This document shows positions 1 to 5,693 of a stretch of DNA of 7,757 nt, piece by piece. Source of the DNA: Vicinamibacteria bacterium (lineage in GTDB: Bacteria; Acidobacteriota; Vicinamibacteria; Vicinamibacterales; 2-12-FULL-66-21); NCBI GenBank assembly GCA_025937075.1, contig JAICSD010000211.1, positions 1 to 7,757 of the forward strand, given 5' to 3'. Under the pieces are notes generated by a model. The model did no database searches. It saw only the letters and a list, made by a program, of their open reading frames with translations, and was not told where the DNA came from. The number at the start of each line of letters is the position of its first letter. Within the stretch, counting starts at the first letter, position 1. Position numbers and translations under genes: made by a program.

Positions 1-1
1 C

Positions 2-436
2 TACGTGTCGGACATCACGCGCACGTTCGTGCTCGGCGCGCCGACGGATGACATGAAGCGCGTGTTCGACATCGTGTATCGCGCACAGACGGCGGCGCTG
101 CACGCGGCGCGGCCCGGCCTCGAGTGTCAGGCCGTCGACGCCGCGGCGCGCAAGGTGATCGTCGATGCGGGATACGGTCCGGACTACACGTACTTCGGCC
201 ACCGGTTAGGCCACGGCATGGGCATGGACGGACACGAGTGGCCGTATCTCGTGAAGAACAACATGTTCGGCTGGACGAAATCGCTGCCGATGCAGCCGGG
301 GATGGTGTTCAGCGACGAGCCGGGGGTCTACATTCGCGGCGAGTTCGGCGTGCGGCTGGAAGACGATCTCCACGTCACCGAGAACGGCGCCGAGCTCTTC
401 ACGCCGCAATCGGAGAGTCTGGAAAAACCATTCTGA
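2..436 (+). CDS. M24 family metallopeptidase (Xaa-Pro aminopeptidase type), C-terminal part
   Basis: The gene enters from the left edge; only its last 144 codons are visible, ending in TGA. It carries the 'pita-bread' signatures of M24 peptidases, dinuclear-metal enzymes that in the aminopeptidase P branch release the N-terminal residue before proline. Visible metal ligands, numbered from the GTG at base 5, are Asp3 in SDITRT, His70 in GHGMG, Glu105 in DEPGVY and Glu119 in RLEDD. His77 in MDGHE matches the conserved catalytic histidine. The first metal Asp and the N-terminal creatinase-like domain, if present, lie outside the window. The protein ends soon after the last ligand, as the family normally does, so the C-terminus looks intact. 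An internal GTG at base 5 is not a credible start because it would remove half of the active site. The exact subfamily (PepP, PepQ-like or other M24B) cannot be fixed from this part. Confidence 0.9.
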   Translation, partial: YVSDITRTFVLGAPTDDMKRVFDIVYRAQTAALHAARPGLECQAVDAAARKVIVDAGYGPDYTYFGHRLGHGMGMDGHEWPYLVKNNMFGWTKSLPMQPGMVFSDEPGVYIRGEFGVRLEDDLHVTENGAELFTPQSESLEKPF

Positions 437-444
437 TCGAAGAG

Positions 445-568
445 GGTTCCACAGGTTCCGCGGTTCCGCGTTCCGTGGTTCGGTTCTCAGGTTCTCGGGT
501 TCTCAGGTTCGAACGCTCGCGAACCTGGAACGTGGAACCAGAACGCGGAACCCTGGAACCCCGGAACC
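445..568. repeat. Inverted array of 8-bp-periodic GGTTC / GAACC units
   Basis: Eight GGTTC copies begin at 445, 454, 462, 477, 482, 490, 498 and 506; the last four are spaced exactly 8 bp apart (unit GGTTCTCR). The array then inverts: GAACC copies begin at 521, 535, 548, 556 and 564, the last three again 8 bp apart, with related GAACG copies at 511, 528 and 541. The two halves can pair, including a perfect 12-bp match of 462-473 with 541-552. The array fills the whole spacer between the peptidase stop and the converging methyltransferase stop and touches the latter's TAG. It has no coding character. It looks like a dispersed intergenic repeat of the host genome, but copy number cannot be judged from one copy. 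Confidence 0.85.
462..552. terminator. Possible bidirectional terminator formed by the GGTTC/GAACC array
   Basis: Within the array, an inner stem (AGGTTCG at 505-511 with CGAACCT at 520-526, 8-nt loop, extendable by the C504-G527 pair) is enclosed by a perfect 12-bp outer stem (462-473 with 541-552). The structure lies between two converging genes, where a two-way terminator is expected. There is no U-tract on either strand, so it is not a textbook intrinsic terminator. It may instead block readthrough by structure alone or have another role. Confidence 0.35.
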
Positions 569-1260
569 TACGCTTTGATGCAGGTGACGAGCGACCAGAT
601 CTTCGGCACGTTCACCTTCTCGATCGACACCGGCTTCAGATCCGCCTGTGCGAGAAACGCCGGCAGATCGAGATCCGACTTGAACCCGATGTGAATCGTG
701 AAGGGCGAGATCAGACGTTCGAGGCGCGACAGAACGGGATTCGGGCTGAGGAAGTGATTGAGGAAAATGATGCGGCCGCCCGGACGGCACACGCGGCGCA
801 TCTCCGTGGCCACCTTGATCGGATCCGGCACGACGCTGATCAAGTAGGGCGCGTAGACGATGTCGAACGCGCCGTCGGCGAACTTGAGATCGGCGGCATC
901 CATCTGGAGCAGCCGCACGGGAGCCGCGTCTTTTTTCGCAGCGCGCTCGCGCGCCCTCTCGAGCATCGACGACGAAAAGTCGATGCCGGAGACGGCTGCC
1001 TCGCGTGGATAGAGCGACAAGTTGATGCCGGTCCCGACGCCCACTTCGAGCACGCGCTCGCCGGGCTGGATGTCCATCCGCTGAATCGCCTTCAGCCGGC
1101 CGGGATGGAGTGACGGTCCGAAAATGAGGTCGTAGACATTCGCGAGCTTATCGTAGACCCCTTCGACGAAATCGTTTTCAACTGCGGCCACGGACAGAGC
1201 CCGCGTCGCCGCGTCCCCTGTCAGGTTCTCCGGCTCGTCCTTCCGGTCGAATAAAGGCAT
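568..1260 (-). CDS. Class I SAM-dependent methyltransferase, PmtA-like (probable phospholipid N-methyltransferase)
   Basis: A 230-residue protein from the ATG at 1258-1260. SAM-binding motif I is LEVGVGTG (71-78), the ribose-binding acidic residue is in GID (92-94), motif II-like MDAADL is at 120-125, and the motif after strand 4 reads FDIVYAPYL (132-140). RPGGRIIFLNH (159-169) follows. The early 'YDKLANVYDLIFG' stretch (36-48), the APY/VVPDP region and the NHF motif resemble PmtA-type phosphatidylethanolamine N-methyltransferases, which methylate PE stepwise to phosphatidylcholine at the membrane; UbiE-like enzymes are the main alternative. It is the last gene of the minus operon, 57 bp after the bifunctional methionine enzyme, so a SAM consumer follows a methionine producer. 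A TTG at 1300-1302 would add 14 residues; I prefer the ATG because the added residues do not look like family sequence. Neither start has a clear Shine-Dalgarno. Family certain, substrate inferred. Confidence 0.82.
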   Translation of the reverse strand: MPLFDRKDEPENLTGDAATRALSVAAVENDFVEGVYDKLANVYDLIFGPSLHPGRLKAIQRMDIQPGERVLEVGVGTGINLSLYPREAAVSGIDFSSSMLERARERAAKKDAAPVRLLQMDAADLKFADGAFDIVYAPYLISVVPDPIKVATEMRRVCRPGGRIIFLNHFLSPNPVLSRLERLISPFTIHIGFKSDLDLPAFLAQADLKPVSIEKVNVPKIWSLVTCIKA

Positions 1261-1317
1261 CGCAGACAGAGGACTATATCCAAACAGCGCGACAGCGGGC
1301 AAGAAAGTTGATCCGGG

Positions 1318-3168
1318 TCAGCTTTTTGCTCCTGCTGCCTCGATCACCGCCAGAGCCGCGTCGAGCGCCTTGGCTGATGGTGATACCTGCACGCCGCGGA
1401 CCAGCGGACGCACCTCGGCGGCAATCTCGCGAGCGATCGCCAGCCCTTCTTCAGCCGCGCGGCCGTCCGCCTCTGCATCGCGCATGCGCTCGAGCACCTC
1501 CTCGGGCACCCTGACGCCAGGAACTTCGTTCGCGAAAAACTCCGCCTGCCGCACGCTCTCCAGCGGAACGACTGCCGCGAGCACCGGAATCTGATGGTGC
1601 TCGATTCTGGACATGAAGGCGCGAAACTCGGCAGCGTCGAACACCGGCTGTGTAATGGCGAACTCCGCACCCGCCTCGACCTTGTACGCGAAGCGGCGCA
1701 GCTCTTCGTCGAGGTTGAACGCGCCGGGGTTGACGGCGACGCCGATGTGAAATGCGGTCGGCTGCCCGATCGGCTGGCCGCCAATGTCGAACCCCTGATT
1801 CAAGCGCGCCACGAGCTGCGTCAACCCAATCGAATCGACGTCCAGCACCGCGGTCGCGTCGGGGTAGTCGCCGATCTTCGGCGGATCGCCCGTGATGATC
1901 AGCAGGTTTCGCACCCCCATCGAATGCGCGCCGAGCAGATCGGACTGGATGCCGAGCAGATTACGGTCGCGGCACGCGTAATGGAGGATCGTCTCGACGC
2001 CGGCTTGCTGCTGCACGAGGACGGCGGCGGACAGCGCGCTCATCCGCGCCGTCGCCCGGGGTCCGTCCGGTATGTTGACCAGATCGATGCCGCGAATCTT
2101 GAGGTCCCGCGCCTGCTCCACGAGCGCATCGGTTCGATAACCGCGCGGCGGCAGCAGCTCGATCGAGATGACGAACCCTCCGCGCGCGAGCGCGTTGGCC
2201 ATCCGCGATTTCTGCGCGCGCGGCACTGCGGGGACGGGCGTGTCCGTGAGCGGGTGCGCGGGCGCCTGCCGGTGCGTGCGGGCCGGCGGGTGCGCGAGAG
2301 AGCGTACGGCGATCTTGATCTGCCGGATGTGATCGGGTGTCGTCCCGCAGCAGCCGCCTACGAGCCGGACGCCGGCGTTGATGAAGCGCCGCGCGTACGA
2401 CGCCATGTATTCGGGCGAGCACAGATAGATGTTGCGCCCCTCGATGTCGCGCGGACGGCCGGCATTGGGCTGCGCGGAGAGCTTCACGTGCGCGACGTGC
2501 GCCATGCGTTCGATCGTTTCGAGCATCGGCGCAGGACCCACGCTGCAGTTCAGCCCGACGACGTCCGCTCCCACTGCCTCCAGCTCCGGCACGAAGCGCT
2601 CCGGCGCGACGCCGTCCAGGCTGTTGCCCCCCTCTTCGGTCGTCATCTGCGCGACGATCGGCAGGTCGCAGATGCTCTCGACGGCGCGGATCGCGGCGCC
2701 GATCTCGTTCACGTCGCGGAACGTCTCGAGCACGAACAAATCGACGCCGCCCTCGAGGAGCGCGCGGGCCTGCTCGCGGAAGTACTCCTCCGCTTCGTCG
2801 ATCCCCGTCTTGCCCCACGGCTCGACACGGACGCCGAGCGGACCAATCGCGCCCGCGACGAACGCCTGCTCGCGCGCGGCATGCCGTGCGATCCGGGCGC
2901 CCTGGACGTTGATGGCGTGGACGCGGTCAGCGAGGCCGAACGCGCTCAGCTTGATGCGATTGGCGCCGAACGTGTTCGTCTCGAGCACGTCCGCGCCCGC
3001 CCGCACGTACGCCTGGTGCACTTCCGCGACGAGGTCCGCCTGCGTGAGGTTCAGCTCGTCGAACGCTCGGTTCAGGAACACGCCGCGCGCGTACAGCATC
3101 GTCCCCATCGCGCCGTCGCAGACGAGCACTCGCTGATCGAGCTCCGTTCGAAAATCAGGCGTTCTCAT
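1318..3168 (-). CDS. Bifunctional homocysteine S-methyltransferase / 5,10-methylenetetrahydrofolate reductase
   Basis: A 616-residue two-domain enzyme of methionine synthesis, of the size and order of Bacillus YitJ. The N-terminal homocysteine methyltransferase barrel (about 8-290) begins with DGAMGTMLYARG (18-29) and has the three zinc-binding cysteines: Cys208 in GLNCSVGP, and Cys273 and Cys274 in GGCCGTTPDH. A proline/histidine-rich linker (about 291-322) joins it to a MetF domain (about 330-615), with ISIELLPPRG (334-343), NIPDGPRATARMS (365-377), ITGDPPKIGDYP (425-436) and AITQPVFD (504-511). The MetF domain uses FAD and NAD(P)H to make 5-methyl-THF; the first domain methylates homocysteine. 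No cobalamin or methyl-THF-binding module of full MetH is present, so the methyl route between the domains is unclear. The ATG at 3166-3168 overlaps the upstream phosphoesterase gene by 14 bp, which suggests translational coupling. Domain identity is sure; the in vivo methyl donor is not. Confidence 0.93.
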   Translation of the reverse strand: MRTPDFRTELDQRVLVCDGAMGTMLYARGVFLNRAFDELNLTQADLVAEVHQAYVRAGADVLETNTFGANRIKLSAFGLADRVHAINVQGARIARHAAREQAFVAGAIGPLGVRVEPWGKTGIDEAEEYFREQARALLEGGVDLFVLETFRDVNEIGAAIRAVESICDLPIVAQMTTEEGGNSLDGVAPERFVPELEAVGADVVGLNCSVGPAPMLETIERMAHVAHVKLSAQPNAGRPRDIEGRNIYLCSPEYMASYARRFINAGVRLVGGCCGTTPDHIRQIKIAVRSLAHPPARTHRQAPAHPLTDTPVPAVPRAQKSRMANALARGGFVISIELLPPRGYRTDALVEQARDLKIRGIDLVNIPDGPRATARMSALSAAVLVQQQAGVETILHYACRDRNLLGIQSDLLGAHSMGVRNLLIITGDPPKIGDYPDATAVLDVDSIGLTQLVARLNQGFDIGGQPIGQPTAFHIGVAVNPGAFNLDEELRRFAYKVEAGAEFAITQPVFDAAEFRAFMSRIEHHQIPVLAAVVPLESVRQAEFFANEVPGVRVPEEVLERMRDAEADGRAAEEGLAIAREIAAEVRPLVRGVQVSPSAKALDAALAVIEAAGAKS

Positions 3169-3850
3169 GGCAGACGTACTTCAGGGACTCCGCGTCAATC
3201 GTCAGATACGAGCGCGAGATCAGATCGAGGCCAACCGATTCCACGCCCTCGCGCGTCTGCGTGGAGAAACGATGATGATGTCCGAACAGGTGCAGCCGCG
3301 GCTTCATTCCGCGGAGAACTTCGTTGATCGCCTCCTTGCCGGCATCCGGGCCGCGGCCGCCCGAAACCGGACGGAATGGCTTCGCGGCTTCGTGCGTCAG
3401 CAGGACGTCCACATCGTGCAGCCGCTTGCAGGCGTCCACCTCGTCACGAACGAAGTGTCGACGCTTGTCGGCCATCTCGGTGGCGCGAGCGCTCCCCTTT
3501 TCCGGGTGCGGCAAGTCTGCCGCGGGCGTGTCGTACCAGGTAGGCGCGAACGTTCCACCCAGACCCGCGAGGCGCAGGCTGATGGCGGGTCTAAAGACCT
3601 GCCCTACCTCAATCGCCGTGCCGTTCGCGATGTGATGGAAATCCGGCGGCACGTCACCCGACGCGATCGCATCGAAGTTGTCGTTGTTGCCGTGAATCCA
3701 GTACACCGGCGCGCCGAGCGGCTCGTAGGCCCCGGTGTCCGTCGCAATGTCGCCGACCGAGACCCAGAAGCGCACGTCGGGATGCCTTTCGATCGCGCGG
3801 CGAGCGTGCGCGAAGTCGCCGTGAATATCTCCGAAGGCTCCGAATAGCAC
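3155..3850 (-). CDS. Calcineurin-like metallophosphoesterase
   Basis: A 231-residue protein. The dinuclear-metal phosphoesterase signature is complete and in order: GDIHGD (7-12, Asp8 and His10), VGD (32-34, Asp34), GNND (54-57), LLTHE (150-154, His153) and GHHH (190-193). The fold hydrolyses phosphomono- or diesters; the substrate cannot be read from sequence. The GTG at 3848-3850 is chosen as start because GDIHGD then begins at residue 7. The frame stays open upstream to 4132, but that part is only the antisense-like shadow of nuoI in another frame. The gene starts 8 bp after the nuoI stop and its end overlaps the next gene by 14 bp, so it is mid-operon. There is no Shine-Dalgarno; the start lies in a hairpin. 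Residues 83-91 (GQVFRPAIS), between EV and LRLAGLGG, look like an extra insert encoded by a palindrome. Confidence 0.88.
   Translation of the reverse strand: MLFGAFGDIHGDFAHARRAIERHPDVRFWVSVGDIATDTGAYEPLGAPVYWIHGNNDNFDAIASGDVPPDFHHIANGTAIEVGQVFRPAISLRLAGLGGTFAPTWYDTPAADLPHPEKGSARATEMADKRRHFVRDEVDACKRLHDVDVLLTHEAAKPFRPVSGGRGPDAGKEAINEVLRGMKPRLHLFGHHHRFSTQTREGVESVGLDLISRSYLTIDAESLKYVCHENA
3584..3603. repeat. Near-perfect palindrome inside the metallophosphoesterase gene
   Basis: GGCGGGTC (3584-3591) pairs with GACCTGCC (3596-3603) with one G-T mismatch, around the loop TAAA. A further copy of the arm, AGACCCGC at 3561-3568, is a perfect partner of GCGGGTCT at 3585-3592, so two alternative stems are possible. 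On the coding strand the palindrome encodes GQVFRPA of the phosphoesterase. It looks like a small palindromic element carried in frame inside a gene. Confidence 0.5.
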
Positions 3851-3863
3851 CGCGGGTGCTATT
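3843..3863 (-). promoter_or_regulatory. Hairpin over the nuoI stop and the phosphoesterase start
   Basis: A perfect 9-bp stem, AATAGCACC (3843-3851) with GGTGCTATT (3855-3863), closes a 3-nt loop. On the minus-strand mRNA the nuoI UAG stop (3861-3859) lies in the 5' arm and the phosphoesterase GUG start (3850-3848) in the 3' arm. A ribosome finishing nuoI would open the stem and free the GUG, so the structure fits translational coupling. With only two U residues at its foot, it is a poor intrinsic terminator. The stem is seen; its role is inferred. Confidence 0.5.
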
Positions 3864-4284
3864 TGTTCACCGTCGCCGGCACGAGCAGATCGGCCTTGTC
3901 CCAGATGAAATCTTTGTTGCTGTAGACCGCCAGCTCGTAATCCTTGCCCATGAAGATTGCCGAAACGGGGCACGCCTCTTCGCAGTAGCCGCAGAAGATG
4001 CAGCGCGTCTTGTGGATCTGGTACACCTTCGCGTAGCGCGGGCCGGCCTGCACGGACCCGTCGTTCTCGGCCGCCTCCAGGTAGATCGCATCTGCCGGAC
4101 ACGCCACGGCGCAGAGGCCGCAGGCGACGCACTTCTCGAGCCCGTCCTCGTCACGCATCAGCACCTGCTTCCCGCGATATTTCGGAAATACGGGAATCTT
4201 CTGATCGGGATAGTCGACGGTGATCGGCTTCTTGAAGATGTGCTTGAGCGTCGTGGCAAAGCCCACGATGAACGGGCGAATCAT
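3859..4284 (-). CDS. nuoI: NADH-quinone oxidoreductase subunit I (2x[4Fe-4S] ferredoxin-like)
   Basis: A 141-residue protein with the two [4Fe-4S] motifs of complex I subunit NuoI: C52-C55-C58-C62 followed by Pro, and C95-C98-C101-C105 followed by Pro. These clusters (N6a/N6b) pass electrons from the peripheral arm towards cluster N2 and quinone. The N-terminus (FIVGFATTLKHIFKKPITVDYP, in two parts around residues 6-26) is the amphipathic membrane-contact segment typical of NuoI, and RGKQVLMRDEDGLEKC leads into the first motif as in the family. It is shorter than E. coli NuoI (180 residues) mainly at the C-terminus. The ATG at 4282-4284 directly follows a -10-like TATGAT, and no Shine-Dalgarno is visible. 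It is the first gene of the minus operon. No other nuo gene is in the window; NuoH and NuoJ, the usual neighbours, are absent. Other 2x[4Fe-4S] proteins such as hydrogenase subunits are less likely given the N-terminus. Confidence 0.92.
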   Translation of the reverse strand: MIRPFIVGFATTLKHIFKKPITVDYPDQKIPVFPKYRGKQVLMRDEDGLEKCVACGLCAVACPADAIYLEAAENDGSVQAGPRYAKVYQIHKTRCIFCGYCEEACPVSAIFMGKDYELAVYSNKDFIWDKADLLVPATVNK

Positions 4285-4290
4285 GATTCG

Positions 4291-4296
4291 ATCATA
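4291..4296 (-). promoter_or_regulatory. Putative -10 element for the nuoI operon
   Basis: On the minus strand TATGAT (5 of 6 matches to TATAAT) ends 6 nt before the nuoI ATG. The expected transcription start would then fall at or next to the A of ATG, giving a leaderless or nearly leaderless mRNA, which agrees with the missing Shine-Dalgarno. I see no good -35 at 16-18 bp. Confidence 0.4.
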
Positions 4297-4344
4297 ACGT
4301 ATCGCGGTTCAGCCGACCGGTAGAGACACGTAAACAACTGAGCA

Positions 4345-4353
4345 TGATATACT
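4345..4353 (+). promoter_or_regulatory. Putative extended -10 promoter for the sensor kinase operon
   Basis: TGATATACT is an extended -10 (TG, one base, then TATACT, 5 of 6 to consensus). No good -35 is seen, which extended -10 promoters tolerate. Transcription would begin near 4360, only a few bases before the TTG chosen for the kinase at 4364. It lies in the 79-bp divergent spacer shared with nuoI, so the two operons could share regulators. Confidence 0.45.
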
Positions 4354-4363
4354 TACACCCACA

Positions 4364-5686
4364 TTGCCAGGCCAGACGACGATCCTGAGCCCCGAGAAGC
4401 TCCTGCTCACCACGCTCATGGCCAAGCTCGCCGTCGGCGCGGTCCTGGCGACGATGCTCGTGCGCTTTCCGTGGTTCCGCAGGATCCTGCTGACCGAGAA
4501 GCGCGACTGGCCCGAACGCCTGGTCTTTGCCGTCAGCCTCGGCGTGCCTCTGACGCTCGGCGTGCTGTCTCGCCTGCTGCTCAACTACAACGCCGCCGAT
4601 CTGACGCTCTCCGGCGCGTTCCTCGCCGGCCTGCTCGCGGGTCCGTACGCGGGGGCGCTCGTCGGCACGATGGTGGGCGTGCCTGCGTTCGTCGCGGGTG
4701 AATGGATCGCGCTGCCGTTTGCGGTCGGGTGCGGCTTCGCCGGCGGCGGCCTGCGTGAGATCTGCCCCACCGAAGCCATCTGGCATTTCTCGCCGCTGTT
4801 CTTCACCGGACTGCACCGGCACGTCTGGCGGCTCGTGCGGCGGTTCGAGATCGACTGGGTCGTGATCCTGCTCGCGGTGCCGGTCGGCCTCGAGATTATC
4901 CTGCAGGTGCTCGGGTACCGGTGGCCGCGACGGATCTTCCTGCTGCATGCAGGGGCGTCGCTCACGATGTGGTGGATCATCGTCCTCGGCACCGTGCTCT
5001 CCGTCGCGATCCCGATCAAGATCTGGAACAGCGCGCGTATCGAGCATCGCCTGCAGGAGCAGGAGAAGCTGCTGATGGCGACCCGCCTCGATGCGCTGGC
5101 GAGCCAGATCAACCCGCACTTTCTGTTCAACACGCTTGCGTCGATCTCGTCGCTGATCCGATCGGAGCCGGAGACGGCGCGTACGCTCATCGTCAAGCTG
5201 TCCGGACTGCTCCGGCGTCTGCTGCGCCACCAGGAGCACTTCGTGACGCTTCGCGAGGAGCTCGACGCGATCGACGAATATCTGGACATCGAGAGCATGC
5301 GATTCGGCCCGCAGCTCAAGATCGACAAGACGATCGATCCGGCAACGCTGGACCTCGTCGTCCCGAGCATGCTGCTGCAGCCGCTCGTCGAGAACTCGAT
5401 CAAGCACGGGCTCTCGCACAAGCTCGGGAACGGGCAGATCACAATCCGAAGCCAGCGCGAACGAGGGCATGCGGTCATCGACGTGATCGACAACGGCGTC
5501 GGACTCACCGCGACGGAGGCTCAAGGCGTCCCAGAGAGCGGCATCGGGCTGCGGAACGTCAACGAGCGATTGCGCGTGATCTACGGCGCGAACTATCAGC
5601 TGCAGCTCGACAGCGTTCCGGGCGGCGGCACGTGCGCGCGCATCGTGATCCCCGAGATGGCGGCGCCGGCGCGGATCACCGCGTGA
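4364..5686 (+). CDS. LytS-type sensor histidine kinase (5TM-5TMR_LYT plus His_kinase)
   Basis: A 440-residue membrane kinase. The N-terminal 220 residues hold about six hydrophobic segments (roughly 12-33, 52-73, 82-107, 115-130, 165-183, 192-219) with the NYNAADLTLSGAFLAGLLAGP stretch (74-94, split here only by helix) typical of the 5TMR_LYT sensor. A short coiled linker (223-245) leads to the phosphoacceptor motif QINPHFLFN (248-256, His252) of the His_kinase (PF06580) family. The ATPase domain has LVENSIKHG (341-349, Asn344), DNGVG (376-380) and SGIGLRN (392-398). Such kinases sense envelope state or small metabolites and phosphorylate a LytTR regulator, which is the next gene, 7 bp downstream. 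The TTG start is weakly supported: the only alternative nearby, ATG at 4418, would cut into the first membrane helix, and neither has a Shine-Dalgarno. The signal sensed is unknown. Confidence 0.9.
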   Translation: MPGQTTILSPEKLLLTTLMAKLAVGAVLATMLVRFPWFRRILLTEKRDWPERLVFAVSLGVPLTLGVLSRLLLNYNAADLTLSGAFLAGLLAGPYAGALVGTMVGVPAFVAGEWIALPFAVGCGFAGGGLREICPTEAIWHFSPLFFTGLHRHVWRLVRRFEIDWVVILLAVPVGLEIILQVLGYRWPRRIFLLHAGASLTMWWIIVLGTVLSVAIPIKIWNSARIEHRLQEQEKLLMATRLDALASQINPHFLFNTLASISSLIRSEPETARTLIVKLSGLLRRLLRHQEHFVTLREELDAIDEYLDIESMRFGPQLKIDKTIDPATLDLVVPSMLLQPLVENSIKHGLSHKLGNGQITIRSQRERGHAVIDVIDNGVGLTATEAQGVPESGIGLRNVNERLRVIYGANYQLQLDSVPGGGTCARIVIPEMAAPARITA

Positions 5687-5693
5687 CTGAGGC

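Noticed and set aside
445..568. CRISPR array
   Set aside because: The units are 5-8 bp, there are no unique spacers of regular length, and the units invert halfway; no cas genes are near.
1261..1302. TTG start adding 14 residues to the methyltransferase
   Set aside because: The added residues do not resemble family sequence and an ATG is available; not fully excluded because neither start has a clear ribosome-binding site.
1594..3327. Long open frame of 577 codons on the plus strand
   Set aside because: It lies wholly opposite the bifunctional homocysteine methyltransferase/MetF gene; its Arg/Asp-rich translation has no domain features and is a product of high-GC codon bias.
3851..4132. N-terminal extension of the metallophosphoesterase to an upstream ATG
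   Set aside because: This part overlaps nuoI in another frame and reads as an Arg/Gly-rich shadow; the catalytic motif GDIHGD begins just after the GTG at 3850.
4292..5524. Long open frame of 410 codons on the minus strand
   Set aside because: It is antisense to the LytS-type kinase, which has complete motifs; the antisense product is low-complexity and rich in Arg, Asp, Glu and His.
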